A stretch of 64,000 nt of DNA from positions 1,488,001 to 1,552,000 of the forward strand of contig NZ_CP137892.1 in NCBI RefSeq assembly GCF_033547155.1, read 5' to 3'. The position numbers and the translations under genes were made by a program. Of this stretch, positions 20,001-28,000 are shown piece after piece. The stretch comes from Pseudomonas benzenivorans (GTDB lineage: Bacteria > Pseudomonadota > Gammaproteobacteria > Pseudomonadales > Pseudomonadaceae). Under the pieces are notes generated by a model. That model saw nothing but the letters and a program-made list of their open reading frames with translations. It did not search any database and was not told the DNA's origin. Every line of letters starts with the position of its first letter. The stretch's first letter is position 1.

Positions 20001-23000
20001 CTGGTGCATGGCGCCGAGCGGCTGAGCTACGCCGAGCTGGAGGCCCGCAGCAGCCAGCTGGCCCGGCTGTTGATCGAGCGCGGCGTGCGGCCCGAAAGCC
20101 GGGTCGGCGTGTCCCTGGAGCGCGGCACCGGGATGATCCTGGCGATGCTCGGCATCCTCAAGGCCGGCGGCGCCTTCGTGCCGCTGGACCCGGACTACCC
20201 CCGCGAGCGCCTGGCCTATATGGCCGAGGATTCCGGGCTGCGCTGGCTGCTGACCGGCAGCGACCTGCTCGAGCGCCTGCCGCTGCCGGAAGGCGTCGCA
20301 GCGCTCTGCCTGGATCGCTTGCCGCTGGCGGACTATCCGGCGAGTGCGCCGGCGGTGAGGCTGCACCCGCTCAACCTGGCTTACCTGATCTACACCTCCG
20401 GCTCCACCGGCCAGCCCAAGGGCGTGGCGGTGAACCACGCCGGCCTGTCCATGCACGTGCAGGTGATCGGCCAGCGCTACGGCATGACGCCGGATGACGT
20501 GGAGCTGCACTTCGCCTCCATCAGCTTCGACGGTGCCCTGGAACGCTGGACCGTGCCGCTGGCCCACGGCAGCCGCCTGGTGATCCGCGACCAGGAGCTG
20601 TGGAGCGCGGAGAGGACCTGCCAGGTGCTGGCGGAGGAGGGCGTGACCATCGCCTGCCTGCCGCCGAGCTATGCCCAGCAGCTGCTGGACTGGGTGGAGG
20701 CGAATCCCGCTCTGGTGGCGGAGGCTGAGCCCGACGGATCGTTCCCACGCTCCGCGTGGGAACGCAGCCCAGGACGCTCCGCGTCCGCTTCGGCGATGCT
20801 GCGCGTGCGCAGCTGGACCCTCGGCGGCGAGGCCTTCACCCGCGAGCTGTACCAACGCCTGCAAAGCACGCTCAAGCCGCAGCGCATCATCAACGGCTAC
20901 GGCCCGACCGAGACCGTGGTCACCCCGCTGATCTGGTCGGCCTACCCCGGCGAGCGCTTCGAGGCGGCCTACGCGCCCATCGGCACCGCGGTCGGCCCAC
21001 GCCGCCTCTACGTGCTGGACGGCGAGCTGAACCCGCTGCCCATCGGTGTGGCCGGCGAGCTGTACATCGGCGGCGAAATCGGCCTGGCGCGCGGTTACCA
21101 CCGGCGTCCGGAGCTGACCGCCGAACGCTTCCTGCCCGACCCCTTCGGCGCGCCGGGCGAGCGCATGTACCGCACCGGCGACCTGGTGCGCTGGCGCGAG
21201 GACGGGGTCATCGACTACCTGGGCCGGGTCGACCACCAGGTGAAGATCCGCGGCTTCCGCATCGAGCTGGGGGAGATCGAGAGCCAGCTGCTGGCGCTGG
21301 ACGGGGTGGCCGAGGCGGCGGTGATCGCCCGCGACACGCCGAGCGGCAAGCAGCTGGTGGGCTATGTGGTCAGCCGTGGTCAGCTCGACAGCGGCGCCCT
21401 CAAGACCGCCTTGGCCCGAGTGCTGCCGGACTATATGGTCCCCGCGCAGATCATCGGCCTGGCCAAGCTGCCGCTGACCCCGGCGGGCAAGCTGGACCGT
21501 GCCGCGTTGCCGGAACCGGTGTGGCAGAGCCAGGGCTACGAGGCGCCGCAGAGCGAGGCCGAGCGCAGCCTCGCCGGCATCTGGAGCGAGGTGCTGGGCA
21601 TCGCGCCGATCGGCCGCGAGGCGCACTTCTTCGAGCTGGGCGGCGACTCCATAGTCGCTTTGCAGGTGGTCAGCCGGGCGCGGCAGCAGGGCTTCGTGTT
21701 GCCGCTGAAGGCGCTGTTCGATGCGCCGCTCCTGGCCGACTGCGCCGGGCAGCTGGTCGCCGCCGAGGCGGACCTGCCGCAGCTGCGTGCGCTGCCGCGG
21801 GGCGACGACCTGCCGCTGTCCCATGCCCAGCACCGGCTGTGGTTCCTCAACCGCCTCGACCCGGCCAATGGCGCCTACCACATGCCGGCCGGCCTGGACC
21901 TCTCCGGTCGTCTGGAGCGCCAGGCCCTGCAAGGCGCCTTCGACTGCCTGGAGGCGCGCCACGAGGTGCTGCGCACCCGCTTCGTCGAGCATCAGGGCGA
22001 GCCGCGCCAGCGCATCCTGCCGGCCCAGGGCCAGCGCATCGACTGGCACGACCTGCGTCCGCGGCCCGGTGCACAGCGCGAGGCCACGGCCCAGGCCATC
22101 GCCGCCGAGCTGCTGGCCACGCCCTTCGATCTGGCCCGCGATCCGCTGTTGCGGGTCGCCGTGCTGCGCCTGGCCGATCAGGAATACCGTCTGCTGCTGG
22201 TGCAGCACCACATCGTCTCCGATGGCTGGTCCATGCAGCGTTTCATCGAGGAGTTCTGCGCGGCCTATGCCGCTCTGGCCGAAGGCGGCGTGCCGAGTTT
22301 CGCGCCGCTGCCGGTGCAGTACGCCGACTATGCCCAGTGGCAGCGCGACTGGCTGGCCAGCGGCGAGGCGCGGCGCCAGCTCGCCTACTGGCAGGCGCAA
22401 CTGGGCGAGCACCAACCGCTGCTGGAGCTGCCCAGCGACCATCCACGCCCGGCCCAGGGCGTGCGCCAGGGCGCGCGGCTGCGCTTCCAGCTGCCGAGCG
22501 AACTGACCGCGCAATTGCGTGCCCTGGCCCAGCGCGAGGGCAGCACCCTGTTCGGCGTGCTGCTGGCGGCCTGGCAGAGCCTGCTGCACCGCTACAGCGG
22601 CCAGGACGACATCCGCGTCGGTGTGCCGGTGGCCGGCCGCAGCCTGCCGCAGATAGAAGCCGTGCTCGGTTGCTTCATCAACACCCTGGTGCTGCGCGGC
22701 GCGCCGGCGGCGGACAAGCCGTTCCGCCAGCTGCTCGGCGAACTGGCGCAGACCAGCCGCGACGCCCTGGCCCATCAGGAGTTGCCGTTCGACCAGCTGG
22801 TGGAGGCCCTGCAGCCGGCGCGCAGCCTCAGCCATCACCCGCTGTTCCAGGTGGCGTTCAACCACCAGCAGCTGGACTTCTCCGCCCTGCAGCGCCTGCC
22901 GGGGCTGCGCGTCGAACCCTTCGACCCGGGTGCCGCCGGCGCCCAGTTCGACCTGGCGCTGGACACCGAGGAGGGCCCGGACGGCAGCCTGAGCGGCTTC

Positions 23001-25007
23001 ATCAGCTACGCCAGCGAACTGTTCGAAAGCCGCAGCATCCGCCGCATGGCCGGGCACCTGCAGAACCTGCTGGAAGGGCTGTGCGCCGACCCGGGCTGCG
23101 CCATCGGCCGCCTGCCGCTGCTGGATGCCGAGGAGGCGGCCCGCATCGCCGCCTGGAACGACACGGCGCGCGACTACGGCGCCTTCGTGCCGCTGACCCG
23201 GCGCCTCGCCGAGCAGGCGACGCGTACGCCCCAGGCGCCGGCGCTGGTGTTCGGCGAGCAGCGCCTGAGCTATGCCGAGCTGGACGCGGCGGTCAATCGC
23301 CTGGCCAACCGCCTGCGCGGCCTCGGCGTCGGCCCCGGCGTGCTGGTGGGCATCAGCCTGGAGCGCTCGCTGGAGCTGGTGGTCGGCCTGCACGCCATCG
23401 TCCGCGCCGGCGGCGCCTATGTGCCGCTCGATCCGGAGTACCCGCTGGAGCGCCTGGCCTATCTGCTGGAGGACTCGGGCGTCGAGCTGCTGCTGTCCCA
23501 CAGCGCCCTGGTCGAGCGCCTGCCGCTGCCGCCAGGTTTGCAGGTGCTGAGCCTGGACCGGGAGTGCTGCGACGGCGAGAGCAGTGTCTGCCCGGACGTG
23601 ACCCTGCAGCCGCAGGACCTGGCCTACGTCATCTACACCTCCGGCTCCACCGGCAAGCCCAAGGGCGCCGGCAACAGCCACGAGGCCCTGGCCAACCGCG
23701 TGCTGTGGATGCAGGAGGCCTATCCGCTGGGCGCGGGCGACGTGGTGCTGCAGAAGACCCCGTTCAGCTTCGACGTCTCGGTGTGGGAGTTCTTCTGGCC
23801 GCTGCTGACCGGCGCCTGCTTGGCGCTGGCCGCACCGGGCGATCACCGCGACCCGCAGAAGCTGGTGGAGCTGATCGAGCGCCAGCGGGTCACCACCCTG
23901 CATTTCGTGCCGTCCATGTTGCAGGCCTTCATGGCCCACCCGGCGCTGCAGGGCTGCGCCAGCCTGGCACGCATCCTCTGCAGCGGCGAGGCGTTGCCGG
24001 CGGAGTTGCAGGCCAAGGTGTTCCAGCGCCTGCCGGGCGTCGGCCTGTACAACCTGTACGGCCCGACCGAGGCGGCCATCGACGTCAGCCACTGGACCTG
24101 CGTGGCGGAAGGGCGCCACGCGGTGCCCATCGGCCGGCCGATCGCCAACCTGCGCCTGCACATCCTCGACGGCCAGCTGGGTCGCGTGCCGGTGGGCGTG
24201 CCCGGTGAGCTGTTCATCGCAGGCCAGGGCCTGGCGCGTGGCTACCACCGGCGCCCGGAGCTGACCGCCGAGCGCTTCCTGCCCGACCCCTACGGGCCGC
24301 CCGGTACGCGCATGTACCGCACGGGCGATCTGGTGCGCTGGCGCGAGGACGGGGCCATCGACTACCTCGGCCGCATCGACCACCAGGTGAAGATCCGCGG
24401 CTATCGCGTCGAGCTGGGCGAGATCGAGGCCGAGCTGTGCGCCCAGCCCAATGTCGCCGAGGCGGTGGTGGTGGCCCGCGATACGCAGATCGGCAAGCAA
24501 CTGGTCGGCTACCTGGTGGCCGAGCAGGCGCCCGTCGACGAGCCGGCCTGGCTGGCCGGGCTGAAGAGCGCGCTCAAGGCCGCATTGCCCGAGCACATGG
24601 TGCCGGCCGCGCTGGTGCGCCTGGAACGCATGCCGCTGTCGCCCAACGGCAAGCTGGAGCGCCGCGCGCTGCCCGAACCGGTCTGGCAGGCGCGCCAGTA
24701 CCGCGCCCCGCAAAGCGAGCTGGAGCAGGCGCTGGCGGCCATCTGGCAGGAGGTGCTGGAGGTGCCCCGGGTCGGTCTGGACGACAACTTCTTCGAGCTG
24801 GGCGGTCACTCGCTGTTGGCCACCCAGGCCGTGGCGCTGCTGCGCGAGCGGCTGAAACGGGAGGTGCCGCTGCGCGCCTTCTTCGAACTGGACAACCTCG
24901 CCGCGCTGGCCGAGACCCTGGCGCAACAGGCGCCGGAAGCCGCCGAGCAAGAGGATGACGAGCTGCGCGCCATGGCCGCGCTGCTGGATGAACTGGAGGC
25001 GTTGTGA
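14016..25007 (+). CDS. Three-module NRPS (C-A-T-E, C-A-T, C-A-T)
   Basis: This 3,663-residue synthetase builds the first three residues of the siderophore. The start is ATG 14016 with GGAGG 8 bases upstream; a GTG overlapping that site is rejected. Domains by residue: C1 18-440 (active site 'HHIVSDAW', about 148), A1 465-960, T1 (Ser 1042), E1 1090-1510 ('IHHLAVDGVSWR'), C2 1535-1950 ('HHLLLDGW'), A2 1965-2460, T2 (Ser about 2544), C3 2600-3030 ('HHIVSDGW'), A3 3047-3520, T3 (Ser about 3598). A3 reads DVWHLSLID(K) at the specificity positions, the serine code. A1 and A2 are near-identical and read about DGECTGGVT(K), which I infer to be acylated hydroxyornithine. A1 and A2 each contain the 19-codon insert SFPRSAWERSPGRSASAS plus a flanking residue, encoded by a REP element. 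Its stop overlaps the next gene (GTGA). Confidence 0.95.
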   Translation: MNAHSTPMAATELAWAPLSYAQQRLWFFSRLAPQSSAYNLGGLLWLDGELDRIALAAALDQLLARHGALRTVFAERDGVAMQALLPACALALEECDLTALAGEQQEQEVRRQGRACVERPYDLGVGPLFRAVLYRLGAERQVLLIGMHHIVSDAWSVGVLLKELAECYAAHRQGRAPGLKALPQTYGDYAASQRQWLAGDEGRRQLDFWTRTLGREQPLPGLADDFPRQPRADRDAAYRTLQLQPALVSALRELGGSAGCTLFGVLLAALQVQLSRLSGQREVRIGVPVAGRSKARERLIGFFVNTLVLAARPQPQLGVGDWLAQTKASLDQALAHQGTPLEQLVEALAPERSLGQQPLFQVAFNYRHQHQLPVDWLPGCSARIEELPASRIPFDLALDAVRDQGDRLSITFAYAADLFAERSIERLIQGFQRLLEAFVEAPEAPLATLQMLTEQEQQRLAQWNRPREQHDATRLFPALFAEQAALRPAAIALVHGTERLSYAELEARANQLAHLLIAQGVRPESRVGVSLERGTGMLVAMLGILKAGGAFVPLDPDYPRERLAYMAEDSGLRWLLTHSSLVERLPLPEGVEALCLDRLDLAAHATDAPDVTLHPLNLAYLIYTSGSTGQPKGVAVNHAGLSMHVQVIGQRYGMTPDDVELHFASISFDGALERWTVPLAHGSRLVIRDQELWSAERTCQVLAEEGVTIACLPPSYAQQLLDWVEANPALVAEAEPDGSFPRSAWERSPGRSASASAMLRVRSWTLGGEAFTRELYQRLQAILKPQRIINGYGPTETVVTPLIWSAYPGDSFEAAYAPIGTAVGPRRLYVLDGELNPLPIGVAGELYIGGEIGLARGYHQRPELTAERFLPDPFGAPGERMYRTGDLVRWREDGVIDYLGRVDHQVKIRGFRIELGEIESQLLALDGVAEAAVIARDTPSGKQLVGYVVTRQDLDGQVLKAALAQSLPDYMVPAQIIGLAKLPLTPAGKLDRAALPQPVWQSQGYEAPQSEAERILAGIWSEVLGIAPIGREAHFFELGGDSIVALQVVSRARQQGLGLTPKDVFQQQTLAQLAAVARAVAAPQAEQGAVEGPAPLLPIQARFLEREGLVPCNQYLLCELAAPFDTELLEQALQALVRHHDALRLRFRHQDGAWHQLHGEPSHAGLLQVHELADDSRLESLCEQTQRSLDLERGPLLRGLYLRRPGRQDRLLLCIHHLAVDGVSWRVLLEDLPRLYGQLAAGLPPQLPAKTTAFKTWAERLQGWADGPSVAAELPFWQAQLADVGELPLLAQAPGREGQRRRIDWQLPAAFTRELLLAGQQAYRLRADELLLTALSRVLCAWSEQPALRLHLESHGRAPLFDDLDLSRTVGWFTGLYPLRLQPGAELAASLKAIKEQLRAVPNGGLGYGLLAQRGQVADVRPQLLFNYLGQFDEAADGPLRLLEGGLWREASAPLDAALVINAEQRGGALLLHVDFSEQQWQRATLEGLLQRLSAELHSIHAHCRQAPRVLTPSDVPLAGLGQARLDALAGVEDLYPLSPLQQGLLFHTRLQGAASYVNQLVLPLAGLDPQRLHGAWRQVFQRHAILRSAFLDGERPLQAVRGTLQLPWEVRDWRGEADFDAALEAFCAAERQAGFDLAAAPLLRLTLVQQGAREHVLVWTLHHLLLDGWSTALLLGEVLALYHGEALSTPRGQFRDYIAWLAGRDPAASEAFWRPLLQRLDGPSRIVGCLPCRQPGTGHVRHPLPLAAQEEAELRGFAQRQGVTLNSLIQGAWALLLGRLTGKRRVCFGTTVAGRPAELEGSEQLLGLFINSLPVPIELPAGQAVGEWLRAVQALNLSLREHEHTPLYELQRWAGSAGEGLFDSLLVFENYPLGDALRQAERGELRLGQPQSHEFTHYPLTLAVLPGERLELLLAYDSAHFDADGIAQLAALLRQILAELCRDAQRPLASLELLTDGERDQLEQWNQSHEQHDGARLFPALFAEQAARRPEAIALVHGAERLSYAELEARSSQLARLLIERGVRPESRVGVSLERGTGMILAMLGILKAGGAFVPLDPDYPRERLAYMAEDSGLRWLLTGSDLLERLPLPEGVAALCLDRLPLADYPASAPAVRLHPLNLAYLIYTSGSTGQPKGVAVNHAGLSMHVQVIGQRYGMTPDDVELHFASISFDGALERWTVPLAHGSRLVIRDQELWSAERTCQVLAEEGVTIACLPPSYAQQLLDWVEANPALVAEAEPDGSFPRSAWERSPGRSASASAMLRVRSWTLGGEAFTRELYQRLQSTLKPQRIINGYGPTETVVTPLIWSAYPGERFEAAYAPIGTAVGPRRLYVLDGELNPLPIGVAGELYIGGEIGLARGYHRRPELTAERFLPDPFGAPGERMYRTGDLVRWREDGVIDYLGRVDHQVKIRGFRIELGEIESQLLALDGVAEAAVIARDTPSGKQLVGYVVSRGQLDSGALKTALARVLPDYMVPAQIIGLAKLPLTPAGKLDRAALPEPVWQSQGYEAPQSEAERSLAGIWSEVLGIAPIGREAHFFELGGDSIVALQVVSRARQQGFVLPLKALFDAPLLADCAGQLVAAEADLPQLRALPRGDDLPLSHAQHRLWFLNRLDPANGAYHMPAGLDLSGRLERQALQGAFDCLEARHEVLRTRFVEHQGEPRQRILPAQGQRIDWHDLRPRPGAQREATAQAIAAELLATPFDLARDPLLRVAVLRLADQEYRLLLVQHHIVSDGWSMQRFIEEFCAAYAALAEGGVPSFAPLPVQYADYAQWQRDWLASGEARRQLAYWQAQLGEHQPLLELPSDHPRPAQGVRQGARLRFQLPSELTAQLRALAQREGSTLFGVLLAAWQSLLHRYSGQDDIRVGVPVAGRSLPQIEAVLGCFINTLVLRGAPAADKPFRQLLGELAQTSRDALAHQELPFDQLVEALQPARSLSHHPLFQVAFNHQQLDFSALQRLPGLRVEPFDPGAAGAQFDLALDTEEGPDGSLSGFISYASELFESRSIRRMAGHLQNLLEGLCADPGCAIGRLPLLDAEEAARIAAWNDTARDYGAFVPLTRRLAEQATRTPQAPALVFGEQRLSYAELDAAVNRLANRLRGLGVGPGVLVGISLERSLELVVGLHAIVRAGGAYVPLDPEYPLERLAYLLEDSGVELLLSHSALVERLPLPPGLQVLSLDRECCDGESSVCPDVTLQPQDLAYVIYTSGSTGKPKGAGNSHEALANRVLWMQEAYPLGAGDVVLQKTPFSFDVSVWEFFWPLLTGACLALAAPGDHRDPQKLVELIERQRVTTLHFVPSMLQAFMAHPALQGCASLARILCSGEALPAELQAKVFQRLPGVGLYNLYGPTEAAIDVSHWTCVAEGRHAVPIGRPIANLRLHILDGQLGRVPVGVPGELFIAGQGLARGYHRRPELTAERFLPDPYGPPGTRMYRTGDLVRWREDGAIDYLGRIDHQVKIRGYRVELGEIEAELCAQPNVAEAVVVARDTQIGKQLVGYLVAEQAPVDEPAWLAGLKSALKAALPEHMVPAALVRLERMPLSPNGKLERRALPEPVWQARQYRAPQSELEQALAAIWQEVLEVPRVGLDDNFFELGGHSLLATQAVALLRERLKREVPLRAFFELDNLAALAETLAQQAPEAAEQEDDELRAMAALLDELEAL
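15395..17185 (+). repeat. A-T didomain repeat, copy 1 (module 1)
   Basis: About 1.8 kb coding for the adenylation and carrier domains recurs almost unchanged at 19900-21695 and 26460-28255, at the DNA as well as the protein level and including the REP insert. The flanking condensation and epimerisation domains are clearly more diverged, so the duplicated or converted unit is the A-T pair. Confidence 0.85.
16227..16283 (+). repeat. In-frame REP element inside adenylation domain 1
   Basis: The 57-bp insert has the hairpin CGTTCCCACG-CTCCG-CGTGGGAACG (16231-16255) and a second palindrome GGACGCTCCGCGTCC (16263-16277). It is the same family as the intergenic REPs at 1.0-2.3 kb. It is read in frame as 19 codons between the helix 'LLDWVEANPALV' and the strand 'VRSWTLGGEAF'. 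Confidence 0.95.
19900..21695 (+). repeat. A-T didomain repeat, copy 2 (module 2)
   Basis: This is the second copy of the adenylation-carrier unit. It differs from copy 1 by scattered substitutions, concentrated around 20250-20360 (the 'LPLADYPASAPAV' segment, shared with copy 3 but not copy 1) and near its end. The mosaic pattern suggests gene conversion between modules. Confidence 0.85.
20736..20792 (+). repeat. In-frame REP element inside adenylation domain 2
   Basis: This insert is base-for-base the same 57-bp REP as in module 1, at the same place and in the same frame. Both palindromes are intact (about 20740-20764 and 20772-20786). Confidence 0.95.
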
Positions 25008-28000
25008 GCAATTCCCCGATCGACAAGGCTGCCCTGGCGCGGCGTTTCCTGGCCCTGGGCCCGGCCGAGCAGCAGCGCTTCCTCGAACTGCTCGGCGCCA
25101 AGGGCATCCGCTTCGAGCGCTTGCCGCTGGTGCCGGCGCCCCGTGGCGAGCGGGTGCCGGCCTCCTATGCGCAGCAGCGCCTGTGGCTGGTTGCCCAACT
25201 GGAGCCGGACAGCAGCGCCTACCACATGGTCGGCGCCTTCCGCCTGGAGGGCGAACTCAAGCGCGAGGCGCTGCTCGGCGCCCTGGGGCTGATCGTCGAG
25301 CGCCATGAGGCGCTGCGCACCCGTTTCGCCGAGCGGGACGGGCAACTCTGCCAGCTGATCGACCCGCCCGGCGAGCTGGCGCTGGAAGAGCACGACCTGC
25401 GCGGCGAGCCCGAGCGTGCCGGGGCGCTGGCCGATGCCCATGCGGCGCGCCCCTTCGACCTGGCCGAGGGGCCGCTGCTGCGGGTGCAGTTGCTGCGCCT
25501 GGGCGAGGGCGAATGGCGGCTGCAGCTGGTCTGCCACCACATCGTCTCCGATGGCTGGTCCATCGGCGTGTTCGGCGAGGAGCTGGCCCGCGGTTACGCG
25601 GCGCTGTGCCTCGGCCAGCCGCCGGCCCTGCCGGAGCTGCCGATCCAGTACGCCGACTACGGCCTGTGGCAACGGGCCTGGCTGGAGGCCGGCGAACGCG
25701 AGCGGCAGCTGGCCTACTGGCGCGAGCAACTGGGCGAGCAGCAGCCGGTGCTGGCGCTGCCCTACCGCACCGGCGCCGGCGGCGACCGTCAGGCCAGGCG
25801 TGTGGCGTGGAAGGTTGCGCCGGCGTTGGTCGAGCGGCTGCGTGGCCTGGCCCAGGACGAGGGCGCGACGCTGTTCATGCTGCTGCTGGCGGCATTCCAG
25901 CTGCTGCTGGCACGCTACAGCGGCCAGCGCGACATCCGCGTCGGCGTGCCGGTGGCCAACCGCCAGCGCGCCGAGATCGCCCCGCTGATCGGCTTCTTCG
26001 TCAACACCCAGGTGTTGCGCGCCCGGCTCGAACCCGGCATGAGCTTTCGCGAGTTGCTCGGCCAGGTACGCCAAGCGGCCTTGCAGGCCCAGGAGCATCA
26101 GGACCTGCCGTTCGACCAGCTGGTGGAGGCCCTGGCGCCGGAGCGCAGCTTGGGCCAGACGCCGCTGTTCCAGGCGCTGTTCAACCACCAGCGCCGCGAC
26201 CTCGCAGCCCTGCAGGCGCTGCCGGGGCTGCGTCTGACGCCGCTGGCCCAGGACGTGCCCCATGCCATCTTCGACCTGGCGCTGGACAGCGAGGAGCTCG
26301 GCGACGAACTGCGCCTGACCCTGACCTGGGCCGGCGAACGCCTGGACGACGGCCTGATGACGCGCCTCGCCGAGCACTACGGGCAGTCATTGGAACGGCT
26401 GTGCGACCAGCCCGATGGGGTCCTGACGCAATTGCCGCTGCTCGACGCGCAGGATTGGCAACGCCTGGCGCAGTGGAACCGGCCCCGCGAACGGCACGAC
26501 GCCGCGCGGCTGTTCCCGGCGCTGTTCGCCGAACAGGCGCGCCAGCGCCCGGCGGCCATCGCCCTGGTGCACGGCGCCGAGCGGCTGAGCTACGCCGAGC
26601 TGGAGGCCCGCAGCAACCAGCTGGCCCGGCTGCTGATCGAGCGCGGCGTGGGGGCCGAGAGCCGGGTCGGCGTGTCCCAGGAGCGCGGCACCGGGATGAT
26701 CCTGGCGATGCTCGGCATCCTCAAGGCCGGCGGCGCCTTCGTGCCGCTGGACCCGGACTACCCCCGCGAGCGCCTGGCCTATATGGCCGAGGATTCCGGG
26801 CTGCGCTGGCTGATTACCCATTCCTCGCTGGTCGAGCGCCTGCCGTTGCCGGAAGGCGTCGAAGCGCTCTGCCTGGATCGCTTGCCGCTGGCGGACTATC
26901 CGGCGAGTGCGCCGGCGGTGAGGCTGCACCCGCTCAACCTGGCTTACCTGATCTACACCTCCGGCTCCACCGGCCAGCCCAAGGGCGTGGCGGTGAACCA
27001 CGCTGGTTTGAGCATGCACGTGCAGGTGATCGGCCAGCGCTACGGCATGACGCCGGATGACGTGGAACTGCACTTCGCCTCCATCAGCTTCGACGGCGCC
27101 CTGGAACGCTGGACAGTGCCGCTGGCCCATGGCAGCCGCCTGGTGATCCGCGACCAGGAGCTGTGGAGTGCGGAAAAGACCTGCCAGGTGCTGGTGGAGG
27201 AGGGCGTGACCATCGCCTGCCTGCCGCCGAGCTATGCCCAGCAGCTGCTGGACTGGGTGGAGGCGAACCCGGCATTGGTGGCGGATGCGGAGTCCGCCGG
27301 ATCGTTCCCACGCTCCGCGTGGGAACGCAGCCCAGGACGCTCCGCGTCCGCTTCGGCGGTGCTGAAGGTACGCAGCTGGACCCTGGGCGGCGAGGCCTTC
27401 ACCCGCGAGCTGTACCAGCGCCTGCAGGCCATCCTCAAGCCGCAACGCATCATCAACGGCTACGGCCCGACCGAGACCGTGGTCACCCCGCTGATCTGGA
27501 GCGCCTACCCCGGCGAGCGCTTCGAGGCGGCCTACGCGCCCATCGGCACCGCGGTCGGCCCGCGCCGGCTCTACGTGCTGGATGGCGAGCTGAACCCGCT
27601 GCCCATCGGCGTGGCCGGTGAGCTCTACATCGGCGACGAGATCGGCCTGGCGCGCGGTTACCACCGGCGCCCGGAGCTGACCGCCGAACGCTTCCTGCCC
27701 GACCCCTTCGGCGCGCCGGGCGAGCGCATGTACCGCACCGGCGACCTGGTGCGCTGGCGCGAGGACGGCGTGATCGACTACCTCGGCCGGGTCGACCACC
27801 AGGTGAAGATCCGCGGCTTCCGCATCGAGCTGGGCGAGATCGAGAGCCAGCTGCTGGCCCTGGACGGCGTGGCCGAGGCGGCGGTGATCGCCCGCGATAC
27901 GCCGAGCGGCAAGCAGCTGGTGGGCTATGTGGTGACGCGCCAGGCCCCGGACGGCCAGGCCCTGAAGGCCGCGCTGGCACAGCGCCTGCCGGACTATATG

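Noticed and set aside
17820..24950. A 2,376-codon open frame antisense to the first NRPS gene, and a 1,374-codon one antisense to the second (26387-30511)
   Set aside because: High-GC coding DNA leaves the opposite strand open. The translations are Gln/Arg/His/Ala-rich with no domain and no ribosome site, and the sense strand is unmistakably NRPS.
16227..27355. Reading the REP inserts as evidence that the NRPS genes are pseudogenes
   Set aside because: Each insert is 57 bp, keeps frame and has no stop, and all core motifs of the three A domains and the rest of both proteins are intact.
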